A stretch of 64,000 bases of DNA from an uncultured Alistipes sp. (lineage in GTDB: Bacteria > Bacteroidota > Bacteroidia > Bacteroidales > UBA932): positions 38,901 to 102,900 of the forward strand of contig URSC01000009.1 in the NCBI GenBank assembly GCA_900550465.1, written 5' to 3'. The notes beneath the pieces are model-generated. The model was not told the DNA's origin and did not search any database. It saw only the letters and a program-made list of their open reading frames with translations. This document shows, in pieces, positions 1 to 8,473 of this stretch. Position numbers and translations under genes: made by a program. Numbering within the stretch: position 1 is the stretch's first letter; each line of letters starts with the position of its first letter.

Positions 1-1178
1 GTGGCCGAGATAGTGATGCCGGCTGTCCCCTCGTCATTATCTTCTGAGCCGGAACCGCCTGCTGTGGTGAAGGACAACGATACCGCCGCGCACTGCTCCG
101 CGGTAACGGAATTGAGCACGGCACCTGCAGGCACGTCCAGAACGTATGAGGTGGCCTCGGCGAGCTTCGGCAGGATAACAGTCACCATGTTGCCGGAGGC
201 GGTGGCTGTACAAGGCTCCGAATTGAGAGTGATCGGGGCTGTATCCGACACCTTCACCGCTGTAGACCATGTAAGTACCATCACGGATGTAGCCGCAGGC
301 ACGTTGTCATCCCCGTCCACGATGGTGGAGGATATCAGCTCGGGAGCCGCCAGCCCGTCCACAGGGTCTTCCTGAATGGAGTCCACGAAGATTTCCTCCT
401 CGCGATTGTTGCAGGTATAGTCTATGGACAGGCCCTGGGCAAGGTCGGCATGACCGGTCTCAGCGGCATCGAGGGTAAATACGTGATGGTCGCGGGGTGC
501 CACATCGGATATCTCGATATGGTGGTTGACCCTGGGGCCTCCGGTCACACGCTCCGCGGTGAGGTCCAGGCTCAGCGGAGCCACTGCGAAATACCCGGAA
601 CAGCCTTTGGCAATACTGTCCTTGTTGAATATCAGCACACCGTCGGCAGAAGACACCGTCACGGTGAAATCCGGCTTCATCTCATTCAGGAAAGCCTCCG
701 TGCAGACCACGGACACCTTCATATTGCTCAGCGAGCAGACTATAGCCACTTCCTCAGTCACTCCGGGGGTGATGTTCACCTCCTGCGAGCCCACATACAC
801 CGGCTCGTCCCATGAGACAGCCTTGCTGCCGGGAGAATGGGCCTCGATAGTATAAGTTCCAGGATCCATGGCGATTACCTTAGGAACCTGGTCAAATCTC
901 TCCCAGGACTCAAACACCTCACCCGACTCATTGCTCACTATCTTCAGCGAGAACGCGTTTATATCCACCGTCTCATCCCCGGCCTTGGTGGCGGCCGAAG
1001 AAGCCTGAGAAGCCTGTGTACCTCCTATCGGAGTGAACTCACCCTCCGACGAGAGCGAGAACGAAAGGCTGGCGGCCTGCGGTTTCTCACCACTGCCGTA
1101 ACCCAGTTCTTCCCGCTTGCAGCCCACTGCCGCAACGAGGGCGATAATCATAATTGAGGATACAATCGTCTTTTTCAT
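1..1178 (-). CDS. DUF4493-type surface lipoprotein, C-terminus beyond window
   Basis: The reading frame starts at 1178 and stays open to the window edge, giving about 392 visible codons. Residues 1-20 form a lipoprotein signal ending AAVGC, with Cys20 followed by charged KREE. Residues ~25-225 resemble DUF4493, a beta-sandwich family of Bacteroidales secreted lipoproteins: a TKAG segment, then a domain ending in short strands. Residues ~270-380 look like a Big_5/Ig-like domain. The gene lies 15 bp downstream of a second DUF4493 lipoprotein and is probably its operon partner. It is likely exported to the outer membrane or cell surface. No enzymatic function can be assigned. Family assignment is by pattern recognition, and the missing C-terminus could hold another domain. 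Confidence 0.72.
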   Translation of the reverse strand, partial: MKKTIVSSIMIIALVAAVGCKREELGYGSGEKPQAASLSFSLSSEGEFTPIGGTQASQASSAATKAGDETVDINAFSLKIVSNESGEVFESWERFDQVPKVIAMDPGTYTIEAHSPGSKAVSWDEPVYVGSQEVNITPGVTEEVAIVCSLSNMKVSVVCTEAFLNEMKPDFTVTVSSADGVLIFNKDSIAKGCSGYFAVAPLSLDLTAERVTGGPRVNHHIEISDVAPRDHHVFTLDAAETGHADLAQGLSIDYTCNNREEEIFVDSIQEDPVDGLAAPELISSTIVDGDDNVPAATSVMVLTWSTAVKVSDTAPITLNSEPCTATASGNMVTVILPKLAEATSYVLDVPAGAVLNSVTAEQCAAVSLSFTTAGGSGSEDNDEGTAGITISA

Positions 1179-1193
1179 ATCTTTAAATTTCTA

Positions 1194-3359
1194 TTATTCG
1201 TAAATCAGTTCTATGTCGTCGATGGTCAGGATGCTGCCTCCATGCACGTTGGCCGTTTTATTTCCACCATAAGTTATATCCTTACCATATTGCCATTTAC
1301 CTGTATCTGAGCCGCATACAAACTCAATATATATGTTGTCGGCTTTTAAATCCATCCTGCTGTAAATGATTTCCAATGTCACTTCTTTCCATTTAGATTC
1401 CGACGTAGAAGACGTATATGAACTCTCCCCTATTACAGTTTCACCATTCTTCAGATAGATGTTCACTTTGTATACATCTGAATCATACGACGAGAACTTA
1501 TGCCAGAAACAAAGTTTAGTCGGACGGGAGGTAAACTGACGTCCTTGATCACCATTATAAACTCCTGTAAATATCTTTCCAAAACGCACTGTGGGAAATG
1601 GTGCTGTTACACTCGTTGCCGAATTGCTTATAGCAATGAGCATCAACTGAGCTGCCCTGTCGCTTTCATGACCGTCAACATAAGACACCATAGGGAAACT
1701 CTTATATGAAGCCCCGGTATTAGTCCTGTTTCCCGGCGTTGTCTCGGAGTTATTGCTGTCCCACCACCTGCTGTCTTCATCTTTGTAAGGAGCATAGTTT
1801 GTCTGGTACACATCATCACCCCCGAATAATCCTTCTTTGTTCACATAATATTCCTCCTCGCTCCACTCCTCAAACCCAGCATTCTCCACCTGCTGCGCCG
1901 CCTCGGTAGTGAACTCACAGATCTCCTCGGTCACATTGGAGTTGTCTACATAGGCCGCACGCACCGAGTATTTGGTGCCGGGATTCAGCCCGGTGATGGT
2001 CACGGTCTTGGTCTGGCCTAAGACGGTTTCGGTGAACTCGGGGCGCACCCATTCCGTGGAGCCCTCCGCCTGGATGACGGGATATAGCTGGGTGATGTTA
2101 CCGTTGGTGGTCATGGTAACGTTGTAGACCCTGCAGGCCCAGACGTTGCCTTCATCGATCTGCGAGATGGACTTGACGACAGGTCCGGGAGCCAGGAGCC
2201 ATCTGCCCTCCGCGGTCTTGTTCAGGCCATCGGTCACTTTCAGGGAAATGCTCTGAGTCGCGGCATCCTGCATGTAGCGGACAAGCATGACTATGCTGCT
2301 GAAATCAATCGAGACCTTACGGCTCCGGTACAATGTGTCCGGAAGCGGAAAACCTGCTGCCTGCAGCTTTGACCTCTGCTCCTGCGTCGGATTGACCAGG
2401 TCCACGTCCGAGGCCCAGGCCAGTTCCGGATTGGTCGTCTGCACTGAGAGAATCAGCTTGTATATTCCGGCCGGAGCATCCATACTTGCGAAGAACAGCG
2501 AATCTTCCTGAGGCAGGAGACCCTCCACGAATGATATGGAACTGTCGTCTGTGGAAAAGCCCTTCGAGGTCATCTCCGGTGCGCCGGCCGGCAGCATCAG
2601 CGACGGCAGCGTCACCCCTATATCGTGCCGTTCCGTGCTGCTGTCCACCTTGACCGTCAGAGAGACATTCATTTCGGGGATATACTCCGTATCGACCTTG
2701 AGGGTGACGAAGTCCCCTGCTGCGGCGGAGATGGTGCTGCCGTTCTGGAAATACCATTTCTTGCCGTCATGGTCGGTGAGTTCGATGTACACCGACAGTT
2801 CCCCGGCAGGTAGGTAGCCCGGTTCCGTGCAGTCCTTCCCGAAGACGAGCGAACCGCCTTCATTGTATACCGTAGCCTTGAAATTCGAGTAATTCTTGCG
2901 GATATTGTCCCCATATCTCACCGCCACCTTCACATTGCCCATCCGGCATATCACCTGCACCTCCGTTGTCTCCTGGGGCAGTACCGTGAATTCCTGTTCT
3001 CCTATGAAGTATACGGCATCGAAACCGTATGCGGTAGAATCACCGTACATGGCTCTTAGACGGTAGGGGCCGCCTGCATTCATCTGGAAACCTGTCTCTT
3101 CCTGTTCCGCCTTGTACTCTGCGAATGTGTTCCAGCGCTTGAAGATGACCCCGTCGGGATTGATAACCTCGACCTTGAAGTCATCCGCGCTGAGCGTTTC
3201 CTCTGTGACACCGGACTTGGTAGCAGGCAGGTCCGTCGTCAGATCTATCATCACTCCGCCCATGCCGGGGGAGTAGAGGGCCTCCTCTTTGCGCGAACAG
3301 GAGGAGGGCAGAAGTATAAGGAGCAGGAGGAGAAGCGAAAAAACATTCGTTTTACTCAT
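1194..3359 (-). CDS. DUF4493 / PCMD-type surface lipoprotein
   Basis: This is a 721-residue lipoprotein. I start it at the ATG at 3359 because a signal sequence (MSKTNVF, a run of leucines, then PSSC) follows directly; an upstream ATG at 3386 would add nine residues ahead of the signal. The N-terminal ~230 residues resemble DUF4493. The middle holds Ig/fibronectin-like beta repeats. The last ~230 residues, beginning NAGFEEW and ending DDIELIYE, match the putative carbohydrate-metabolism domain (PCMD) found in Bacteroidetes surface proteins. It probably sits on the outer membrane and may bind glycans; that role is inferred from the family only. A promoter box lies just upstream at 3412-3419, and the gene at 1178 follows after 15 bp. 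Confidence 0.8.
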   Translation of the reverse strand: MSKTNVFSLLLLLLILLPSSCSRKEEALYSPGMGGVMIDLTTDLPATKSGVTEETLSADDFKVEVINPDGVIFKRWNTFAEYKAEQEETGFQMNAGGPYRLRAMYGDSTAYGFDAVYFIGEQEFTVLPQETTEVQVICRMGNVKVAVRYGDNIRKNYSNFKATVYNEGGSLVFGKDCTEPGYLPAGELSVYIELTDHDGKKWYFQNGSTISAAAGDFVTLKVDTEYIPEMNVSLTVKVDSSTERHDIGVTLPSLMLPAGAPEMTSKGFSTDDSSISFVEGLLPQEDSLFFASMDAPAGIYKLILSVQTTNPELAWASDVDLVNPTQEQRSKLQAAGFPLPDTLYRSRKVSIDFSSIVMLVRYMQDAATQSISLKVTDGLNKTAEGRWLLAPGPVVKSISQIDEGNVWACRVYNVTMTTNGNITQLYPVIQAEGSTEWVRPEFTETVLGQTKTVTITGLNPGTKYSVRAAYVDNSNVTEEICEFTTEAAQQVENAGFEEWSEEEYYVNKEGLFGGDDVYQTNYAPYKDEDSRWWDSNNSETTPGNRTNTGASYKSFPMVSYVDGHESDRAAQLMLIAISNSATSVTAPFPTVRFGKIFTGVYNGDQGRQFTSRPTKLCFWHKFSSYDSDVYKVNIYLKNGETVIGESSYTSSTSESKWKEVTLEIIYSRMDLKADNIYIEFVCGSDTGKWQYGKDITYGGNKTANVHGGSILTIDDIELIYE

Positions 3360-3411
3360 CTGCTTCCGTAATTTAGGGTTTAGCACTAATATTCCATTTT
3401 TCTATCGGCCG

Positions 3412-3419
3412 CAAAAGTA
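3412..3419 (-). promoter_or_regulatory. Promoter -7 box for the lipoprotein pair
   Basis: Read on the minus strand the sequence is TACTTTTG, matching the Bacteroidetes -7 consensus TAnnTTTG about 50 bp before the lipoprotein start at 3359. I see no good -33 TTTG at 19-20 bp. Confidence 0.5.
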
Positions 3420-3462
3420 GCATTTTTTTCTCCCGCGGAGCCATTCTTCCCGAAAAACTTCA

Positions 3463-3470
3463 TAAATTTG
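3463..3470 (+). promoter_or_regulatory. Promoter -7 box for parE operon
   Basis: TAAATTTG matches the Bacteroidetes -7 consensus 30 bp before the parE ATG. The -33 element is weak. It is divergent to the lipoprotein promoter at 3412-3419. Confidence 0.5.
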
Positions 3471-3500
3471 CAGAGTCCCAAAAAAGGACATTTTCAGATA

Positions 3501-5348
3501 ATGAGCGAAGAATTAAGGAATTACGATGAAAGTGCGATAGAGACCCTCGACTGGTACACCCACATCCGCACCCGCCCCGGCATGTACATTGGCAGCACCG
3601 GGGACGGCTCGATGCCGGACGACGGCCTGTATGTGCTGGTCAAGGAAGTGATTGACAACTCGATAGATGAATATGCCTCCGGTTTCGGCCGCGAGATCAT
3701 CATCACCGTGGAGGGCCGTCAGGTGACGGTGCGCGACTTCGGCCGCGGCATCCCCCTCGAGAAGCTGATCGATGCCTCCAGCAAGCTGATGACCGGCGGT
3801 AAGTTCGACAGCGGAGCTTTCAAGAAGAGCGTGGGGCTCAACGGTATAGGTATCAAGGCGGTCAATGCCACCTCGGTATATTTTCAGGTAACGGCATGGA
3901 GGGACGGAAAATGGCGGAGCGCCACATATTCGAAGGGTATCCTCGAAAAGGACGAGAGCGGGGAAGGCTCCACAGAGAAGAACGGCACCCTGGTCAGTTT
4001 CATTGCCGACGACGAGGTCTTCCACAACTACTCCTACAATATGGAGTTCATCGAGACCATGGTACGCAACTACGCCTACCTAAACACCGGCCTGACCCTC
4101 CGTCTCAACGGCACGGCATATCATTCGCAGAACGGTCTGCTGGACCTGGTCAACGAGACCATGGTCGCCGAGCCGCTGTACCCCCCTATCCATCTGAAGG
4201 GCGAGGACATAGAGTGCGTCATCACCCACGGAGACAGCAACGGGGAGAACATCGCGTCCTTCGTCAACGGCCAGAACACCACCCAGGGAGGCACCCATCT
4301 CGCCGCATTCCGCGAGGCCGTGGCCAAGACCGTCAAGGAGCATTTCAAGAAGGACTTCGAGCCGGCCGACATCCGCCAGTCGATAGTCGGAGCCATCAGC
4401 ATCAGGGTCAATGAGCCGGGCTTCGGCAACCAGACCAAGACCAAGCTCAGCTCCAAGGACGTGCGCCCCGGCCTGTCAGTCCGCTCCTTCATAGGGGATT
4501 TCATCCAGGAAGAACTGGACAACTACCTGCACAAGCATCCGGAGACTGCATCGATAATGCTTAAGAAGATCCAGGCCTCCGAGAAGGAGCGCAAGGCCAT
4601 CTCCGGCATCCAGAAGAACATCAAGGAAAAGGTCAAGAAGGCCAGCCTCTGCAACAAGAAGCTGCGCGACTGCCGCGTCCACTACACCGATACCCGCAAT
4701 CCCCTGGCCGAGCAGTCCTCGATATTCATCACCGAGGGAGACTCCGCCAGCGGCTCGATCACCAAGATCCGCGATGTGAACACACAGGCCGTGTTCAGCC
4801 TCAGGGGAAAGCCCCTCAACTGCGTGCAGAAGAGCGAGAAAGAGGTCCGCGAGAATGAGGAGATGCTCCTGCTCAAGGCCGCCCTCAACGTCGAGGAGGA
4901 CATGGACAACCTGCGCTACAACAAGATAATCATCGCCACCGATGCCGATGTGGACGGCATGCACATCCGCCTGCTGATGGTCAGCTTCTTCCTGAAGTAC
5001 TACCCCGACCTCATCCGTCAGGGTCACGTCTACATCCTCCAGACCCCCCTCTTCCGCGTGCGCAACAAGAAGCGCAGCATCTACTGCTACAACGAGGAGG
5101 AAAAGACCGCAGCCATGAAGGAGCTCGGAGCGGGCCACGAGATCACCCGCTTCAAAGGCCTCGGCGAGATATCCCCCGAGGAATTCAAGGACTTCATCGG
5201 CGAGGAGATGCGCCTCGACCCGGTCCGTCTCGACCCCGACGACAGCATCCCTCCCCTGCTCCAGTTCTACATGGGCAAGAACACCATGAACCGTCAGTCA
5301 TTCATCCGTCAGAACCTCCGTTCCGACCTAATCCTGGAGATCGTATAA
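3501..5348 (+). CDS. parE: DNA topoisomerase IV subunit B (type IIA, GyrB/ParE family)
   Basis: This is the ATPase/Toprim subunit of a type IIA topoisomerase, which relaxes and decatenates DNA together with a ParC partner not present in this window. The product is 616 residues starting MSEELRNY; an upstream in-frame TTG at 3468 is ignored. The GHKL ATP-binding site is visible: EVIDNSIDE with Asn53, then DFGRGIP, then GLNGIGIKAVNA. The transducer domain follows, then the Toprim motifs EGDSASGS near residue 411 and DADVDGMH near 480. The C-terminal RFKGLGEI motif is present. It is shorter than GyrB and closest in layout to Bacteroidetes ParE. The acyltransferase gene starts 2 bp after its stop, so the two are probably cotranscribed. 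Confidence 0.93.
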   Translation: MSEELRNYDESAIETLDWYTHIRTRPGMYIGSTGDGSMPDDGLYVLVKEVIDNSIDEYASGFGREIIITVEGRQVTVRDFGRGIPLEKLIDASSKLMTGGKFDSGAFKKSVGLNGIGIKAVNATSVYFQVTAWRDGKWRSATYSKGILEKDESGEGSTEKNGTLVSFIADDEVFHNYSYNMEFIETMVRNYAYLNTGLTLRLNGTAYHSQNGLLDLVNETMVAEPLYPPIHLKGEDIECVITHGDSNGENIASFVNGQNTTQGGTHLAAFREAVAKTVKEHFKKDFEPADIRQSIVGAISIRVNEPGFGNQTKTKLSSKDVRPGLSVRSFIGDFIQEELDNYLHKHPETASIMLKKIQASEKERKAISGIQKNIKEKVKKASLCNKKLRDCRVHYTDTRNPLAEQSSIFITEGDSASGSITKIRDVNTQAVFSLRGKPLNCVQKSEKEVRENEEMLLLKAALNVEEDMDNLRYNKIIIATDADVDGMHIRLLMVSFFLKYYPDLIRQGHVYILQTPLFRVRNKKRSIYCYNEEEKTAAMKELGAGHEITRFKGLGEISPEEFKDFIGEEMRLDPVRLDPDDSIPPLLQFYMGKNTMNRQSFIRQNLRSDLILEIV

Positions 5349-5349
5349 C

Positions 5350-5928
5350 ATGAGAATCATCAGTCCCAAGACCGCCAAGCGCATACTCAGCATGATGGGT
5401 TGGAGAGGAATGGACGAGGCCATCCCCGCCCCCAAGTGCATCATACTCGGAGCCCCCCACACCTCCATCTGGGACTTCGTCATCTCATGGCTCTACTACC
5501 GCTCCGTCGGGGGCAATGCCAAGGTGATGATCAAGAAGGGCTTCTTCAAATGGCCCCTGGGCCCCATCCTGCGGCATCTCGGCGGCATCCCCGTGGACCG
5601 CACCACCGGCGGCGGAGCGCACCTGGTCCGTCAGATGATAGAGGAGTTCGAGAAGGACGAATACTTCCAGCTGGCCATCGCCCCCGAGGGCACGCGTCGG
5701 CCCGTGAAGCGGTGGAAAGGCGGTTTCCACCTGATAGCCAAGGCCACCGGCGTACCGGTCTTCCTCGGCTACTTCGACTGGGGCACCAAGACCGTCGGCG
5801 CCAAGGAGGAGTTCCACATCACCGACGACGTGGACGCCGACCTCAAACGCATAAGACAGTGGTACAAAGATAAAGGTGTGGTAGGAAAGTTTCCTGAAAA
5901 ATTCACTACCGGGGACGACCTGGACTAA
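5350..5928 (+). CDS. PlsC-like 1-acyl-sn-glycerol-3-phosphate acyltransferase family protein
   Basis: This 192-residue protein has the acyltransferase signatures HTSIWD (His37, Asp42; the HX4D catalytic motif) and PEGTR (residues 112-116). Such enzymes transfer acyl groups from acyl-CoA or acyl-ACP to a glycerophosphate or similar acceptor at the inner face of the cytoplasmic membrane. It is shorter than classical PlsC (~240 residues) and has no obvious N-terminal membrane helix, so the acceptor is uncertain. It starts right after parE and is followed after 12 bp by an acyl-activating enzyme, which supports a role in lipid remodelling or fatty-acid recycling. Confidence 0.85.
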   Translation: MRIISPKTAKRILSMMGWRGMDEAIPAPKCIILGAPHTSIWDFVISWLYYRSVGGNAKVMIKKGFFKWPLGPILRHLGGIPVDRTTGGGAHLVRQMIEEFEKDEYFQLAIAPEGTRRPVKRWKGGFHLIAKATGVPVFLGYFDWGTKTVGAKEEFHITDDVDADLKRIRQWYKDKGVVGKFPEKFTTGDDLD

Positions 5929-5940
5929 CATCACAGCATC

Positions 5941-7629
5941 ATGGACAACGTACATCAGCGGTCGCTTCGGGCGCTGCTCGAATTCGCCTTTACACACTAT
6001 CAGGACAAGCCCTTCCTGCACTTCATCGACGGGCCGGGCTACACCTACGGGGAATTTCACGCCAAGGCCCGCGAAATCGCGGAGTTCCTGGCCCGCTACG
6101 GCATAGGCCGCGGCTCCCTCGTGGGACTGCTCTCCCAGAACATGCCCAACTGGGGCGTAGCCTACTTCGCCACCGCCGCCTTCGGAGGCATCAGCGTCCC
6201 GATGCTGCCCGATTTTTCCGAAAGCGAGATCAAGCACATCCTCAAACATTCCGAGGCCAAGGCCCTCTTCGTCTCCCGCAAACTCCAGCACAAGGTCCTG
6301 CAGAAAGCCGTCGACCGCCTCGACGTGATCATCTGCCTCGACGATTTTTCCATAATCAAGGGAGAGCCCATAGCCTCCGAGCCCGCCCCCCTGGCCTCGG
6401 AGGAGGAGATCCAGCCCGACGACCTGGCCGCCATCATCTACACCTCCGGCACCACCGGCAGCTCCAAGGGCGTGATGCTCAGCCACCGCAACCTCTGCGC
6501 CAACCTCTGGTCCACCGAGGACGTCCGCCCGAGCTTCGACTGGGACGTGTGGCTGTCCCTGCTGCCCCTGTCCCACACCCTCGAGTGCAGCATGTGCCTG
6601 CTCCTACCGATGCAGGCCGGAGCCAGCGTCAACTACATTGAGAAAGCCCCCACCCCCTCGATCCTGATGAGCGCCCTCGCCAAGGTGCGCCCCACCACGA
6701 TATTGTCCGTACCCCTTATTATAGAAAAGGTGTACCGCAGCGCCGTTCTGCCAAAGCTCACCGCCACTCCCCTGCTCCGGTTCATGCACCGGATACCGCC
6801 CCTGAGGAAAATGATGCACCGCAAGGCCGGGAAGCAGCTCTTCGAGAAATTCGGCGGCCGCATCCGCTTCTTCGGTATCGGCGGTGCAAGGCTCGACCCG
6901 GAGGTGGAGCGCTTCCTGCTGGAGGCCCGCTTCCCCTACGCCATAGGCTACGGCCTCACCGAGACCTCACCCCTCATCGCCGCCGCCACCCCCGACATGG
7001 TACGGCTAGGCTCCACCGGTCCGGTAGTCAAGGGCGTGACGCTCAAGCTGCTGGACAAGGACCCCAGGACAGGAGTCGGCGAGATCGCAGTCAAGGGAGA
7101 CAATGTCACCCGCGGCTATTTCAAGAACCCCGAGGCCACAGCCGCCGCATTCACCGAGGACGGCTGGTTCAAGACCCGCGACCTGGGCCGCCTCGACCGA
7201 GACGGCTGGCTCTACATCAAAGGCCGCTCATCGACCACCATCATCGGCCCCAGCGGTGAGAACATCTATCCCGAGGAAGTCGAGAGCGTCATCAACAGCC
7301 ACGAGATGGTCGCCGAATCGGTCGTAACCTCCCGCAAGGGCCGCCTGACCGCCCTCGTCCACTTCGACTCCGAGAAGCTCAAGGCCTTCCTCGAGTCGAC
7401 CGACGAGCTCAAGCGCACTACACAGGAGAAACTCGAAAACCTCAAGAAAGAGGTCCTCGAGTATGTCAATCAGAAAGTCAGCAAATTCTCCCGCATCAGC
7501 GAGATAGACCCCCAGGAAGAAGAGTTCGAGAAGACCGCCACCCACAAGATCAAGCGCTACCTCTACGACGGGTCCAAGACACCCGGCAAGTCCTCCAAGG
7601 ACAGTAAGGACACCAAAGGCTCCAAATAG
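5941..7629 (+). CDS. AMP-dependent long-chain acyl-CoA (or acyl-ACP) synthetase
   Basis: This 562-residue ANL-superfamily enzyme activates a fatty acid with ATP to acyl-AMP and then to a thioester. The P-loop motif YTSGTTGSSKGVMLS is at about 167-181, the adenylate-binding motif GYGLTETSP near 337, and the hinge region DRDGWLYIKGR near 420. The C-terminal catalytic lysine motif (TATHKIKRYLY) is near 535-545. A Lys/Ser/Asp-rich tail ends the protein. Unlike typical FadD no membrane segment is seen. The neighbouring PlsC-like gene suggests that fatty acids are activated here and re-esterified, but substrate length is unknown. The gene ends just before the repeat region, with which it is convergent to the nucleotidase genes. 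Confidence 0.88.
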   Translation: MDNVHQRSLRALLEFAFTHYQDKPFLHFIDGPGYTYGEFHAKAREIAEFLARYGIGRGSLVGLLSQNMPNWGVAYFATAAFGGISVPMLPDFSESEIKHILKHSEAKALFVSRKLQHKVLQKAVDRLDVIICLDDFSIIKGEPIASEPAPLASEEEIQPDDLAAIIYTSGTTGSSKGVMLSHRNLCANLWSTEDVRPSFDWDVWLSLLPLSHTLECSMCLLLPMQAGASVNYIEKAPTPSILMSALAKVRPTTILSVPLIIEKVYRSAVLPKLTATPLLRFMHRIPPLRKMMHRKAGKQLFEKFGGRIRFFGIGGARLDPEVERFLLEARFPYAIGYGLTETSPLIAAATPDMVRLGSTGPVVKGVTLKLLDKDPRTGVGEIAVKGDNVTRGYFKNPEATAAAFTEDGWFKTRDLGRLDRDGWLYIKGRSSTTIIGPSGENIYPEEVESVINSHEMVAESVVTSRKGRLTALVHFDSEKLKAFLESTDELKRTTQEKLENLKKEVLEYVNQKVSKFSRISEIDPQEEEFEKTATHKIKRYLYDGSKTPGKSSKDSKDTKGSK

Positions 7630-7639
7630 CCAATTTCAC

Positions 7640-7870
7640 TCACACTCCTTCCAAAGGAGTAGGAAATTACCTGAATTTGGCCACTCCTTCCGAAGGGGTG
7701 TAATGCTGCACTTCCAAGAAAACGGTTCCACAATGCCTACAGCAGGCACTGCTCCGGAAAAGGCCCGTTCACTCCTTCCGAAGGAGTAGGAGTTTGCCGG
7801 GATTTGGCCACTCCTTCCGAAGGAGTTGGGATTTGCCGGGATTTATACACTCCTTTAGAAAGAGTGTAAT
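7640..7870. repeat. Cluster of five REP-like palindromes, ACTCCTTCCGAAGGAGT subtype
   Basis: Five copies or close variants of a 17-bp palindrome lie at 7644-7660, 7683-7699, 7771-7787, 7810-7826 and 7847-7867. The 7771 and 7810 copies are perfect ACTCCTTCCGAAGGAGT. The others carry one or a few changes, and the last is extended to a 21-bp ACACTC...GAGTGT inverted repeat. Flanks recur too (GTAGGA, TTTGGCC, TTTGCCGGGATTT). The core TTCCGAA is shared with the neighbouring CACCTTCCGAAGGTG family, so these look like a related REP subfamily. No gene is supported here; both flanking genes end into this region. Confidence 0.85.
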
Positions 7871-7976
7871 GCTACATTTAAGCCGATTGGTTTATAACGA
7901 TATCCAGAAGGTGACGGCGAAAGGCCGTTTGACCCGGCACTTTCCGGATGGGAATCCGGAGCAGGACCCGTTGGAG

Positions 7977-8455
7977 GGTAGGAAAGGACTGAACGGAAGG
8001 AAAACGCCGCTACAGACGCTGTGGCGGACATCGCCCGATGACTCACCTTCCGAAGGTGAGACGATTTCGAGGGGAAACTGCACACCTTCCGAAGGTGGGA
8101 AAGGGCGGAACGGAAGGAAAATGCCGCTACAGACGCTGTGGCGGACATCGCCCGATGACTCACCTTCCGAAGGTGAGACGATTTCGAGGGGAAACTGCAC
8201 ACCTTCCGAAGGTGGGAAAGGGCGGAACGGAAGGAAAATGCCGCTACAGACGCTGTGGCGGACATCGCCCGATGACTCACCTTCCGAAGGTGAGACGATT
8301 TCGAGGGGAAACTGCACACCTTCCGAAGGTGGGAAAGGGCGGAACGGAAGGAAAATGCCGCTACAGACGCTGTGGCGGACATGCTGCGAATACTCACCTT
8401 CCGAAGGTGGGACGATTTCGCGGAAAAACTGCACACCTTCCGAAGGTGCGAAAGG
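7977..8455. repeat. 117-bp tandem repeat array of paired REP palindromes (BIME-like)
   Basis: The unit is 117 bp, with a left partial copy from about 7977, nearly identical copies starting near 8041, 8158 and 8275, and a diverged last copy from 8392. Each unit carries two perfect 15-bp palindromes CACCTTCCGAAGGTG whose starts are 39 bp apart. Eight perfect copies begin at 8044, 8083, 8161, 8200, 8278, 8317, 8395 and 8434. Because 117 is 39 codons, spurious open frames run through the array on both strands. The same palindrome-24 bp-palindrome module is found beside the RAYT gene at 17.34 and 18.66 kb. The array sits between convergent gene ends, a usual REP/BIME location. Confidence 0.93.
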
Positions 8456-8473
8456 CCAGGAGAAGGAGGACGG

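Noticed and set aside
1..855. Plus-strand frames at 1-375, 450-815 and 526-855
   Set aside because: They are antisense to the DUF4493-type lipoprotein whose frame is open from 1178 to the window edge and begins with a lipoprotein signal.
7977..8455. CRISPR-like array
   Set aside because: The whole 117-bp unit repeats, including the 'spacers', so there are no unique spacers, and no cas genes are present.
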